A stretch of 64,000 nucleotides of DNA from Oscillospiraceae bacterium (lineage in GTDB: Bacteria; Bacillota_A; Clostridia; Oscillospirales; WRJC01): the NCBI GenBank assembly GCA_009782405.1, contig WRJC01000007.1:1-64000 (forward strand), given 5' to 3'. The stretch's first letter is position 1; every line of letters starts with the position of its first letter. The position numbers and the translations under genes are program-made. Positions 31,987 to 41,036 of this stretch are shown piece after piece. A model generated the notes under the pieces. That model saw only the letters and a program-made list of their open reading frames with translations. It was not told the DNA's origin and did not search any database.

Positions 31987-33254
31987 ATTTCTCGCTCCTT
32001 TTGCGGCTTTTCGATGGAATATTTCGAAATAGACAAGATTATCCCCATTTCCGCCATCAATATGATGAGCGCAGTGCCGCCATAACTGAAAAAAGGCATG
32101 GTTATACCCGTCGCGGGGAGGATATTTGTCACAACCGCTATGTTCAAAATCACCTGCAGCGCTATTTTTATTATTATCCCCAGAACCAAACACGACGCAA
32201 ATTTGTTGGGCGCTTTATACGCTATCCAAACCCCGCGGAATATCAGCATGACAAAGGCGATAATGATCAAAATGGCCCCTACATATCCGAGCTCTTCGCA
32301 AACTATGGCGAAAATGTAATCGTTTTGAGGTTCCGGCAGATACAAAAATTTTTGCTTGCTTTGGCCGAGGCCGAGCCCCGTCCATCCTCCCGAGCCTATC
32401 GCATACAGGGACTGGATTATCTGGTGCCCGGACTTGAGAGGGTCTATATACGGGTTTTTCCATACTGCGAGCCTTTTTGCCACGTGCGAAAGAGGGGTAT
32501 TGTTGAAAAAATCGACGATTGCCCCGGTAAAATTGACCAGCGCGGCTACAGCCGCCGCAGCCCCGCCCGCCACAATCCAAAGAAACCAAGCCGGAGCGTC
32601 GCCGATAACCAGCATCGCGACGCACAAAACCCCGATGATGATAAACCCCGAAACGTGTTTTTGCAAAATCAGCGCGAACATGGCAAAAGCCATGATCAAA
32701 AGGGAAACTCCCACGCCCCATTTCGCTTTTTTCATTTTTTCGGCTTTGTTCTCTATGCAATAGGCGAATACCATCACCACTGCGAGTTTCAAAATTTCGG
32801 ATGGCTGAACCGAAACGTTTATGATCGGAATGTCAAACCATCGGCGCGCGCCGTTTTTGAGCGTTCCGAAAAAGGCCGTGAGGTAATTTGCGACTACCGT
32901 CGCCGCGAAAAAAAATACCGTGACCCTTTCCAGGCGAATATAATCGGCCACATAACTCATTAAGATCATGGCGGCAAGCCCGATCGCCGCCATTACGAAT
33001 TGCTTTTTGATGAAATAATAGCTGTCGTTGTTATATTCCAAAGAATTCGCATAGCTCGCGCTGGCTATCATGATCGTCCCAAGCAGCATCATTACGATGA
33101 CGAGAGCCAAAAATATCCGATCCACCCCCGCGCAGTACCTTACTACCATTCCCGCAGTTTCCTTGGGTTCGTTTTTTTTGGGTTCGTTTTTTTTTGCGGG
33201 CCAAATCGGCCTGCGGTTGTTTTTGTTAATCCCCTGACGGGATTTTTCCACCAT
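31971..33254 (-). CDS. ftsW: SEDS-family division protein FtsW
   Basis: 427 residues with ten membrane helices. FtsW polymerises lipid II glycan strands at the septum with a class B PBP. It has the SEDS motifs GSGGWTGLGLGQSKQKFLYLPEPQNDYIF and the PATGITMPFFSYGG loop near the end. The N-terminal cytoplasmic tail contains the small repeat KKNEPKKNEPKE. An AGGGGAG site precedes the ATG. murD, usually between mraY and ftsW, is absent. Confidence 0.94.
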   Translation of the reverse strand: MVEKSRQGINKNNRRPIWPAKKNEPKKNEPKETAGMVVRYCAGVDRIFLALVIVMMLLGTIMIASASYANSLEYNNDSYYFIKKQFVMAAIGLAAMILMSYVADYIRLERVTVFFFAATVVANYLTAFFGTLKNGARRWFDIPIINVSVQPSEILKLAVVMVFAYCIENKAEKMKKAKWGVGVSLLIMAFAMFALILQKHVSGFIIIGVLCVAMLVIGDAPAWFLWIVAGGAAAAVAALVNFTGAIVDFFNNTPLSHVAKRLAVWKNPYIDPLKSGHQIIQSLYAIGSGGWTGLGLGQSKQKFLYLPEPQNDYIFAIVCEELGYVGAILIIIAFVMLIFRGVWIAYKAPNKFASCLVLGIIIKIALQVILNIAVVTNILPATGITMPFFSYGGTALIILMAEMGIILSISKYSIEKPQKEREICACS

Positions 33255-33272
33255 TTTTCTCCCCTGCCTTTT

Positions 33273-34265
33273 TTATTGCCGAAGCGCCGCGCAAAACACC
33301 GAAAAAACCGACATCGCGGCGGTTATCGAAGCCGTGACTGTCACGAGCTTGTATTCGCTCCAGCCGCAAAGTTCGAAATGGTGGTGTATCGGCGCCATTT
33401 TGAAAAACCTTTTGCCTTTTGTGAGCTTGAAATATCCCACTTGTATCATCACCGAAAAAATATCGATGATGTAGACTATGCCAAAAAGCGCGAGCAGCAT
33501 CGGCACATCAAGCCAAACCGCGATCCCCACGACCATCCCGCCCAAAAACAGCGAGCCGGTGTCTCCCATGATGATTTTTGCGGGGTGCCAGTTATACCAC
33601 AAATACCCGATAAGCCCCCCAAGGCACGCGCCTGTCAGCGCCATGCCGGTTTCGTTTTTGGCGACAGCGAACATGATCAAATACATGATCATGATAACCG
33701 AGCTCACCGTACCGCACATACCGTCTATCCCGTCGTGGATGTTCACGCTGTTCACGATGAATACGATGCCCAGAACCACGCATATGTAATAAACAACCCC
33801 AAGATCCGCGTTTATGTTCGCCAACGGGATCCAAAGCTTTGTGGTTATAGTTCCGCTGAAATGCATGGCGGCGGTATAAACAATCGCTACGGGAAACTGC
33901 AAAGCCAATTTGCCGATTGCGCTCAGCCCTTCGTTTTGCTTTTTGATCCGCTTGGTGTAATCGTCGAAAAAACCTATCGCGCCATAGCAGAGCGCCATGG
34001 CAAACGTGTATATATCGGCAAACCCCGCCGCGCCACTTTCCCTTTTTGCGGCAAAACCGAAAGCCAAAACCGCCGCGAGCGTTCCGGCGATAAACAAAAG
34101 CCCGCCCATATACGGCGTCCCTTCTTTCGATTTGTGCCATCTCGGGCCTATGTCCAATATTTTTTGCCCCATTTTTATCGATTTCAGAAACGGTATGAGA
34201 AACCTGCCGAGCAAAAGCGCCACGGCAAAAGAGAGCGCGAGCGGGGCGAAAACATATAAATACAT
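33273..34265 (-). CDS. mraY: Phospho-MurNAc-pentapeptide transferase MraY
   Basis: 330 residues, about ten membrane helices. It forms lipid I from UDP-MurNAc-pentapeptide and undecaprenyl phosphate. The motifs FFDDYTKR, NIHDGIDGM, GDTGSLFLGG and the histidine motif MAPIHHHFEL are present. There are two adjacent ATGs (34268 and 34265). The GGAGG in the last codons of murF is only two bases from the first, so the second is the better start. Confidence 0.95.
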   Translation of the reverse strand: MYLYVFAPLALSFAVALLLGRFLIPFLKSIKMGQKILDIGPRWHKSKEGTPYMGGLLFIAGTLAAVLAFGFAAKRESGAAGFADIYTFAMALCYGAIGFFDDYTKRIKKQNEGLSAIGKLALQFPVAIVYTAAMHFSGTITTKLWIPLANINADLGVVYYICVVLGIVFIVNSVNIHDGIDGMCGTVSSVIMIMYLIMFAVAKNETGMALTGACLGGLIGYLWYNWHPAKIIMGDTGSLFLGGMVVGIAVWLDVPMLLALFGIVYIIDIFSVMIQVGYFKLTKGKRFFKMAPIHHHFELCGWSEYKLVTVTASITAAMSVFSVFCAALRQ

Positions 34266-34268
34266 CAT

Positions 34269-35669
34269 TTACCTCCGGCATGATTTGAAAAGCTCCAGAA
34301 CCGTCTCCATCGCCATCCCGCGGCTCGCCTTGAACAGTATGACGTCGCCATTTTGCACCTCGGAAAAAAGCTGCAGCGCGATCGCCCTTTTGTCATTCCC
34401 ATAACAACAATCGTATTGCCCGCCGCTGTGTCTGACGATGGAATCGTATGTCGCTTTTGAGTTTTCGCCGAACAGATACACGCTGATGTTTTTTTCCACC
34501 GCTGCAATTCCGATTTTTTCATGTATCTGTTTTGAATATTCCCCCGCTTCGAGGATGTCTGAAAGCACGGCTGCGGCATGCCCGTTTTTTTTGGCGGCCA
34601 GCCCCGAAAGCGTCTCGAAAGCAGCCAAGGTCGATTCCAAGCTCGCGTTATAGCAATCGTCGATTATCGTCAGGCCGTTATGCTCATATATGTTTTGCCG
34701 CATTTTCGCATTTTGGAAGTTTTCGAATCCGTTTTGTATCTGAGCGTCTGTCAGCCCGTAAATTTTGCCGACTGCCAGCGCCGGGAGCGCATCGCGCACC
34801 ATGTGGGTCCCGGCGGTCGGTATTTTAAATTTATAATTTCCCGAAACAAAAAATGAATTGTTTTTTTCATAATCAATATCTATTTTTTCCGCCCTGAAAT
34901 CCGCGTCGGCGTTTTTTATCCCGAAAAAATATTCTTTTTTGCCGGTTTTGCCTTTTTCGGAATACAGTAGCGGATCGTCCGCATTCAAAACAATGTTGGA
35001 GTATGGCTCCATGCCTTCCAAGATTTCGAATTTCGCTTTTTTTATTCCTTCCATCGAGCCCAAACTTTCGATGTGCGATGTGCCTATATTCGTTATGGCT
35101 GCCGTTTCCGGATTTGCCGTTTCGGAAAGCCTTTTTATTTCGCCGAATCCGCTCGTGCCCATTTCGAGCACCAAAGCCTCGGTATCTTCAGCCAGCGAAA
35201 ACAAAGTGAACGGCAGCCCTATCTCGGTGTTGAAATTCCCCTCGCTTTTTTGGGTTTTGAATTTTGCGCCGAGAACCGAATATATGAATTCTTTTGTCGT
35301 GGTCTTCCCCACACTCCCCGTGACCGCAACGGTCATATTTAAATTTTCAAATAAACTTTTGTAATATTTCGCCGTATCCAAAAGGGCGGCGCCGGTATCG
35401 CCGACTTCTATGATGGCCGCTTTCCCGAGTGACCCATATTCCCCGCCCCTGCCTTTTTGCACCACAGCTCCGAGCGCTCCGTTTTCAATCGCTTTTGCGA
35501 CAAAATCATGCCCGTCGCCATTTTCGCCCCTCATCGCGAAAAACAAGCTGTCCTTCAAAATTTTCCGGGAATCCGTGACGATGTTTTTCACCTTCGGGAG
35601 ATTGCAAACGCCGCTCCCCTTGATTGTCCCTTTTGCGGCTTTTGCGATTTCCGCGATAGCCAGTTCCAT
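34269..35669 (-). CDS. murF: UDP-MurNAc-tripeptide D-Ala-D-Ala ligase MurF
   Basis: 466 residues. It adds D-Ala-D-Ala to the peptidoglycan precursor. The ATP loop VAVTGSVGKTTTKEF, NADDPLL and IDDCYNASLES motifs are all present. The gene ends immediately before mraY and its last codons carry that gene's ribosome-binding site. murE is not next to it, as it often is in other genomes. Confidence 0.95.
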   Translation of the reverse strand: MELAIAEIAKAAKGTIKGSGVCNLPKVKNIVTDSRKILKDSLFFAMRGENGDGHDFVAKAIENGALGAVVQKGRGGEYGSLGKAAIIEVGDTGAALLDTAKYYKSLFENLNMTVAVTGSVGKTTTKEFIYSVLGAKFKTQKSEGNFNTEIGLPFTLFSLAEDTEALVLEMGTSGFGEIKRLSETANPETAAITNIGTSHIESLGSMEGIKKAKFEILEGMEPYSNIVLNADDPLLYSEKGKTGKKEYFFGIKNADADFRAEKIDIDYEKNNSFFVSGNYKFKIPTAGTHMVRDALPALAVGKIYGLTDAQIQNGFENFQNAKMRQNIYEHNGLTIIDDCYNASLESTLAAFETLSGLAAKKNGHAAAVLSDILEAGEYSKQIHEKIGIAAVEKNISVYLFGENSKATYDSIVRHSGGQYDCCYGNDKRAIALQLFSEVQNGDVILFKASRGMAMETVLELFKSCRR

Positions 35670-35687
35670 AATATACCTGCTTTTATT

Positions 35688-37925
35688 TTAATCTGTCAGC
35701 GCATTGTGCCGAAATTCAACTTCGATTATTGTCCCTATTGGAACCGTCTCCCCCGCGCCGGGTTTCTGGCTCCGCGCGATCGCCCCGGAATTCATGTCCT
35801 CGGCCCCCGTTATGTTTATGTTCAGCCCCGATGCGGCCATCCGGTCGTTTGCCTGCCGCGCGGTCAGCCCGGTTACGTTTGGAACTTCCGCCGTTTCTTT
35901 TTGCTCGACTTCATCCATGTACAGCACGACGGTTCCGCCTTTGGGCAAGTTGCTTCCTTTTTTTGGCATTTGTTCTTTTACGGTGTCCCCATCGCCGATA
36001 ATTTTGAATTGTAGGCCTTTGGATGATATCCTTTCTTGCGCTTCGCCCGCTTTCTGCCGTTCGTAATTTTCCACGTTGATGTAGCTTTCAATTATTTCCG
36101 CATAGGCGGGTTCAATTCCCAAATACGGCAAAACTTCCGCCAATATTTTCGATATGTACGGAGCCGCTATGACGCCTCCGTATATGCTGCCTACAGTAGG
36201 TTCATCGACGATTATTATGACCGCTATCTGCGGGTTGTCCGCCGGGGCGTAGGCCACGCACGAGCCGACGTACCATTCCACTTCCGCATTCCTGGTTTTT
36301 TGCGAAGTGCCGGTTTTGGCCGCTACAACATAACCCTTTACATATGCGTTTCTCGCCGCCCCGTTATTTGCCACGCCTTCGGCCAATATCGAAGTCAGCG
36401 TCTTGGAAGTTTCTTGCGATATCACCATGCGCTTTATTTCGGGATCGAAATTTTTCACGACATTGCCTCTGTCGTCGATTATCGATTTTACGATATGCGG
36501 CGTGACCAATTTTCCGCCGTTTGCCACCGCCGCGATTCCCGCAAGCTGCTGGATCGGGGTGATTTTGAATCCCTGCCCGAACGAAGCCGTCGCGAGTTCG
36601 ACGCTCCTGAAATCTTCGGGCGAATGCATTATGGATGAAGCTTCAAATGGCAAGTCTATGCCGGTTTTTTGATTGTATCCGAAAGCGGCGAAATATTTCA
36701 GGAAAGCGGCGCCCCCCAGCCTTTCGGCCGTCTGCATTAGGGCGGGGTTGCAAGATTGCTGGAGTCCGATTGCAAACGTCTCATGGCCGTGGCCGCCCGC
36801 CAAATGGCAGGGTATCGGAATGCCCCCCACCGTGTGGCTCCCCGAACAGTAAAATGCATCTGAAGGATTTACCGCTTTTTCTTCAAGCGCCATCGCCGAT
36901 GTCAAGACTTTAAAAGTAGACCCGGGTTCGTATGGTTCGGTTACCGCTTTGTTGTTCCAAAGCTTATACAATTTTTGTTTGTCAATTTCGTAAGCTTTGT
37001 CCTCTTCCGATTCATATTCTTTGCTTTCTATATGCAGCATGGCATTCGCATCCAAATTTATGTGCCGGAGCACGTCGGGGGTTATCTCGTAGGGGTTGTT
37101 CGGGTCGAAATCGGGCTTTGTGCTCATTGCGAGAATTTCGCCGCTGTTTACGTCCATCACGATTCCCGTCGCCCTTTCGCGAGGCTGCGATTCGTTGAAT
37201 GCCTGTTCCAAATTCTTTTCCAAAATTTCCTGTATGTTTATATCCAGCGTCAAAACGAGGTTGTTACCGTTTTGAACTTCCCGAAAAGTGGATTCCGTGT
37301 TTACAGATTTGCCGAAGGCGTTCTTTACCGTTATGATTCTTCCCGCAACGCCGCTCAACGTTTCGTCGTATCGGGCTTCCACCCCGAATATCCCCTTGTT
37401 TTCCGAACCGGTGAAACCGAGAACTTGGGCGGCGCTGTTTGAATGCGGATAAATCCTTTTGGCCTCTTCCCTGAAATATATGGCTTTTATCGCGTTGTCC
37501 GCTTTGAAGCGCCGCACTTCGTCGGCCGTCGATATTTCGACCCCGTGTTTTATATTTTCGTCTTTTCTCTCTTTTTTTGCGGTTTTTGCGTATATTTCGT
37601 CATAATCTACATCGAGCAGCTCCGAAAGCCCCCGGGCTATCAATTCGGCTTCCTCTTCGTCCTTTATGTCCGCCGGCGAAATGAAAACCTGCTCCAATTG
37701 GATGTTTTCAGCCAAAACCGTCATGTTCCGGTCGTAAATAGCCCCCCTTTGCGGGGTTATGGGGATATCCCCCGTGCGCTGCGCCGTGACTTTTTCTTGA
37801 TACAGCTTGAAATTTACCACTTGTATGTCGTAGAGTTTCAAAAGCAAACCGGCAATCGAAGCAGCCGCCAGCAAACCTATTATGATCATGCGCGTTTTTT
37901 TGAATTTGTAATCGACCCCGCTCAA
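35688..37925 (-). CDS. Class B penicillin-binding protein with PASTA repeats (FtsI/SpoVD-like)
   Basis: 745 residues. Septal transpeptidase that works with FtsW. One N-terminal transmembrane helix, a PBP dimerisation domain, then the transpeptidase motifs STFK, SCN (QQSCNPAL) and KTGTSQK, and two C-terminal PASTA modules (about 610-745) ending VPIGTIIEVEFRHNALTD. The PASTA modules make it resemble Firmicute PBP2x or SpoVD; the sequence does not tell which of FtsI and SpoVD it is. The start is a TTG at 37925 with GGGGAG eight bases before it. Confidence 0.93.
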   Translation of the reverse strand: MSGVDYKFKKTRMIIIGLLAAASIAGLLLKLYDIQVVNFKLYQEKVTAQRTGDIPITPQRGAIYDRNMTVLAENIQLEQVFISPADIKDEEEAELIARGLSELLDVDYDEIYAKTAKKERKDENIKHGVEISTADEVRRFKADNAIKAIYFREEAKRIYPHSNSAAQVLGFTGSENKGIFGVEARYDETLSGVAGRIITVKNAFGKSVNTESTFREVQNGNNLVLTLDINIQEILEKNLEQAFNESQPRERATGIVMDVNSGEILAMSTKPDFDPNNPYEITPDVLRHINLDANAMLHIESKEYESEEDKAYEIDKQKLYKLWNNKAVTEPYEPGSTFKVLTSAMALEEKAVNPSDAFYCSGSHTVGGIPIPCHLAGGHGHETFAIGLQQSCNPALMQTAERLGGAAFLKYFAAFGYNQKTGIDLPFEASSIMHSPEDFRSVELATASFGQGFKITPIQQLAGIAAVANGGKLVTPHIVKSIIDDRGNVVKNFDPEIKRMVISQETSKTLTSILAEGVANNGAARNAYVKGYVVAAKTGTSQKTRNAEVEWYVGSCVAYAPADNPQIAVIIIVDEPTVGSIYGGVIAAPYISKILAEVLPYLGIEPAYAEIIESYINVENYERQKAGEAQERISSKGLQFKIIGDGDTVKEQMPKKGSNLPKGGTVVLYMDEVEQKETAEVPNVTGLTARQANDRMAASGLNINITGAEDMNSGAIARSQKPGAGETVPIGTIIEVEFRHNALTD

Positions 37926-37966
37926 AATTTCGTTCTCCCCGGCCTTCCACCTTGAATTTCTTTATT

Positions 37967-38716
37967 TTATTTTTTTTTGAATATGGTGGACATAATTTCC
38001 GGAAATTCGATGAACGAGCCTCTTTTTTCCGCAAGTACTTCCGCTTTGTCGCTCGATTTCCCGTAGATATAAGTTTTTTTGATCGAATTCGATTCTTCCT
38101 TCACCATTTCCAACTCGTTCACTGCGTATTCGATAAAAAAGCTGAAATCGTTTTTGGTTTCGAGTTCGTTTTTCAAGTTTTTTTCTTTTTTGTCTTCGGC
38201 ATTTATTTTTTCGCCCCATTTGTTTATTTTGTCATTTTGCTCGTTGAGGGCATTTTGCGTCATAACCGAGGCGAACAAAAAAGCCGAGGCGATGACGAGG
38301 CCAAAAATGACATTCAGGGGAAACCTGTTTTTTTCGACAGGAATGGTTTCCACTTTTATTTTCGCCTTTTTCGCTTTTTGCAAGCGGACTTTTTCGATTT
38401 TCTTTTTTCTCGCCAAGGGAGTGGTCAATTCTTTGCCTGTTATTATCCGTTTGCGCCTGTTGGGATATTTTCGGTCTTCGCGGAGCCGTTCCCCGTATCG
38501 GCCTGCATCCCTTGTCCGCCCGGGAATGCGAAGGGCTCCGGCGTTGGCCATGTTCAAATTCGGCCTATTTTGAGCATAGGCCACGCGGCCCCCATTTTTA
38601 CGAACCGGGGCGTTTGCCCTCATATAATTGGAAGAGGCATCACTATTGCCAACGCTCCGCGCCTGTCCGGTCTTTTTTGAATTTGACGAACGGCCGATGC
38701 CTTTTTTTTGCGTCAT
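37967..38716 (-). CDS. FtsL-like division protein with long basic tail
   Basis: 249 residues. The first 125 or so are basic and low in complexity (many Arg, Asn, Lys). One transmembrane helix follows (NVIFGLVIASAFLFASVM) and then a predicted coiled coil of about 80 residues (NEQNDKINKWGEKINAEDKKEKNL). The coiled coil plus the position between rsmH and the PBP gene mark it as the FtsL of this cluster. The long basic N terminus is unusual, since FtsL is normally about 110 residues. GGGGGAG precedes the ATG. Confidence 0.7.
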   Translation of the reverse strand: MTQKKGIGRSSNSKKTGQARSVGNSDASSNYMRANAPVRKNGGRVAYAQNRPNLNMANAGALRIPGRTRDAGRYGERLREDRKYPNRRKRIITGKELTTPLARKKKIEKVRLQKAKKAKIKVETIPVEKNRFPLNVIFGLVIASAFLFASVMTQNALNEQNDKINKWGEKINAEDKKEKNLKNELETKNDFSFFIEYAVNELEMVKEESNSIKKTYIYGKSSDKAEVLAEKRGSFIEFPEIMSTIFKKK

Positions 38717-38779
38717 ACGATCTCCCCCTATCGTTTTCGCGTGTATTTATTTTTATTTTCTGTATGTAAACGAGATTGG

Positions 38780-39715
38780 CTACAACTTTTCCAATACTCT
38801 CAATCTGGCGCTTTCGGAGCGCGGGTTTTCCCGCTTTTCTTTTTGGCTCGGATATACGGGCTTTTTTGTTACGGCTTTCGAAGTTGTCCTTTTTTCGCAT
38901 ATGCAAACGGGAAACTTTGGCGGGCACACGCAATTTTTTTCGTAATATCCGAAGCATTTTTTGGTGATCTTGTCTTCATCTCCATCAAAGGAGATCACTA
39001 CGAGCCTTCCGCTTTTGTTCAACATCTGCTCGATTGCATCTAACGCTGTTTTTATCGAATATAATTCGTCGTTCACATAAGCCCTGATGAAACTAAACGA
39101 TTTTTTCGCAGGATGCCCGCCGCTATATTTCACGTTTTTAACCGCACATTTTATCGTTTCGGAAAGTTCCAGCGTGGTTTCGAAAGGTTTTGTTTCCCTT
39201 CTTTTTACGATCTCCCCTGCGATGAGCCCGGCGTATTTTTCATCTCCATCGTTGGAAATTATTTCTCTTAATTTTTCTTTTTTGAACGTGTTTACCAAAA
39301 CGGCGGCGGTAAATTCTTGATTTTTATCCATCGTCATGGCTAGCGGCGAATCTTTCATGTAGGAAAATCCCCTGTCGGATTCTATTTGATAAGAGGAAAC
39401 CCCCAGATCCATTAGCGCCCCGTCTATTTTTTCATAGCCCAACCCGCTTGCGATGTTTTTTATATTCGCGAAATTGTCGTTGACAAAATATATTTTGTCC
39501 CCGTATCCCTTCAATTTATCCCTCGAATATTCGATCGCGTCCGGATCCCGGTCTACTGCTATCAATTTGCCGCCCATTAGCTTTTTCGCTATTTCTTCCG
39601 AATGCGACCCGCCACCCAGTGTCAAATCGAAATACACGCCTTCGGGATTTATTTGCAAATATTCGATCGCTTCGGATTTCATCACGGGGCAGTGATTGAA
39701 TTGCACTTGTTCCAT
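38780..39715 (-). CDS. rsmH: 16S rRNA (cytosine1402-N4)-methyltransferase RsmH
   Basis: 311 residues. It methylates C1402 of 16S rRNA. It opens with FNHCPVMKSEAIEYL, followed by the SAM loop YFDLTLGGGSHSEEIAK, and ends with RSESARLRVLEKL. First gene of the division cluster; mraZ, which often precedes it, is missing. The ATG has no strong ribosome-binding site. Confidence 0.95.
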   Translation of the reverse strand: MEQVQFNHCPVMKSEAIEYLQINPEGVYFDLTLGGGSHSEEIAKKLMGGKLIAVDRDPDAIEYSRDKLKGYGDKIYFVNDNFANIKNIASGLGYEKIDGALMDLGVSSYQIESDRGFSYMKDSPLAMTMDKNQEFTAAVLVNTFKKEKLREIISNDGDEKYAGLIAGEIVKRRETKPFETTLELSETIKCAVKNVKYSGGHPAKKSFSFIRAYVNDELYSIKTALDAIEQMLNKSGRLVVISFDGDEDKITKKCFGYYEKNCVCPPKFPVCICEKRTTSKAVTKKPVYPSQKEKRENPRSESARLRVLEKL

Positions 39716-39801
39716 AATTCAAATAAAATCGATGTAAAGCCGTTTCGCTTACGCCATCTTTGCCATTTCCCTTAAAATCGCATTCGAGTGATATTTCTCT
39801 C

Positions 39802-39830
39802 ATTATACACCAAGAAAAAAAGAATGTCAA
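39802..39830 (-). promoter_or_regulatory. Consensus promoter of the division/cell-wall cluster
   Basis: Minus-strand TTGACA (39825-39830) and TATAAT (39802-39807) exactly 17 bases apart, about 80 bases upstream of rsmH. It can drive rsmH through ftsQ. Confidence 0.85.
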
Positions 39831-39909
39831 CAACTTTCTGCGTTTTTTTAAAATTTATTAAAATTCGCGAAAATTGTTAATACATTCTTCATTTTTTGGC
39901 GATTGCCTG

Positions 39910-40422
39910 TCAAGCATATGGGTTTACATCGCGTAAAATCTCGCGGATTCGCAAATGTGCTTTTTCAGGGACAAAACCGGATATTTCTCGGCCATATGCG
40001 ATCATTTCCCTGACAAAACTCGAACTCAAATGCGAATGTTCCGGTTTTGCGGGGAAAAGCAGCGTATCTATTCCGTTTCCTATCTCCCTGTTTATTATCG
40101 ATTGCATATATTCGTATTCATAATCGATTGCGTTGCGAACCCCTTTCACGATGAAGCCCGCGCCTTTTGAAGCGGCGTAATCCGCCAACAGCCCGTTTGT
40201 GGCCTCCACGGTAATTTTATCACTCCCGCAAATTTCCCCGCAGGCGAGTTCAAGCATTTTTTTCCTTTCGTTTGAGGAGAACATGGTCTTTTTCATCGAA
40301 TTTTCGAGGGAAACCACATAAATGGCCCCAAACAGTTTCGCAGATCTGTCGATTATGTCGATGTGCCCGTTTGTCACGGGATCGAAAGTTCCGGGAATCA
40401 CGCAAATGTTTTCATTTCCCAT
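39910..40422 (-). CDS. coaD: Phosphopantetheine adenylyltransferase
   Basis: 170 residues. Fourth step of coenzyme A synthesis. It has the GTFDPVTNGHIDI nucleotide motif near the start and HLSSSFVREM near the end. It overlaps rsmD by 11 bases and forms the end of the uvrC-rsmD-coaD unit, the usual order for rsmD-coaD in Firmicutes. Confidence 0.95.
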   Translation of the reverse strand: MGNENICVIPGTFDPVTNGHIDIIDRSAKLFGAIYVVSLENSMKKTMFSSNERKKMLELACGEICGSDKITVEATNGLLADYAASKGAGFIVKGVRNAIDYEYEYMQSIINREIGNGIDTLLFPAKPEHSHLSSSFVREMIAYGREISGFVPEKAHLRIREILRDVNPYA

Positions 40423-41035
40423 CGCTTTCCCCCTTTTTGCCCGGTACCTCCGATATTATTTCTATCGTCAATATCGTTATGCATATTTTCCCGTATTTGT
40501 ATATCCGGCTTTTTTTTATTTTTTCCGACATTTCTTCGCTCAAATCCAAACTTGCCTGTTCTCCGTCTCCCGTTTCGCAGATTATGAGGCCGCCATTTGA
40601 TATGAGTTCGTTTTTCATGATTTTTTTCACGCATTCGCCCATCAGCTTTTTAGCCAAGTTATACGGGGGATCCATGAATATTATGTCGAATTTCTCAAAA
40701 TCCCTGCGTTTTTTCAAAGCAGTCAAAAAATCCGCATAATCGCTTTTTACTATGCTGCATCGCTCGTACAGTTTCGCTTTCTGCGCGTTTCTCGCCATGA
40801 TTTCAACGCATCGCGAATCCGAATCAACGAACACTGCCTCCCGCGCCCCTCTGCTCAGCGCTTCGAGGCCGAGCTGCCCCGTGCCCGCGAATAGATCCAA
40901 AACTTTCGCGTTTGCCACTTCAAAATTTATCGCGTTGAAATAATTTTCCTTCACTCTTTCAAGCGTCGGGCGGCTATCTTCGCCTTCCAATGACTCGAGG
41001 ATCGTGCCGCGCGATTTTCCCGCTATTATCCGCAT
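40412..41035 (-). CDS. rsmD: 16S rRNA (guanine966-N2)-methyltransferase RsmD
   Basis: 207 residues. It methylates G966 of 16S rRNA. It begins MRIIAGKSRGTILESLEG, followed by VLDLFAGTGQLGLEALSRGA and the catalytic IIFMDPPYN. The start lies just after the uvrC stop, whose tail supplies the GAGGT site. Confidence 0.93.
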   Translation of the reverse strand: MRIIAGKSRGTILESLEGEDSRPTLERVKENYFNAINFEVANAKVLDLFAGTGQLGLEALSRGAREAVFVDSDSRCVEIMARNAQKAKLYERCSIVKSDYADFLTALKKRRDFEKFDIIFMDPPYNLAKKLMGECVKKIMKNELISNGGLIICETGDGEQASLDLSEEMSEKIKKSRIYKYGKICITILTIEIISEVPGKKGESDGK

Positions 41036-41036
41036 T

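Noticed and set aside
33000..34259. Long plus-strand frame of about 419 codons
   Set aside because: It is opposite mraY and the start of ftsW, both of which are fully supported. The translation is His/Arg-rich with no family motif.
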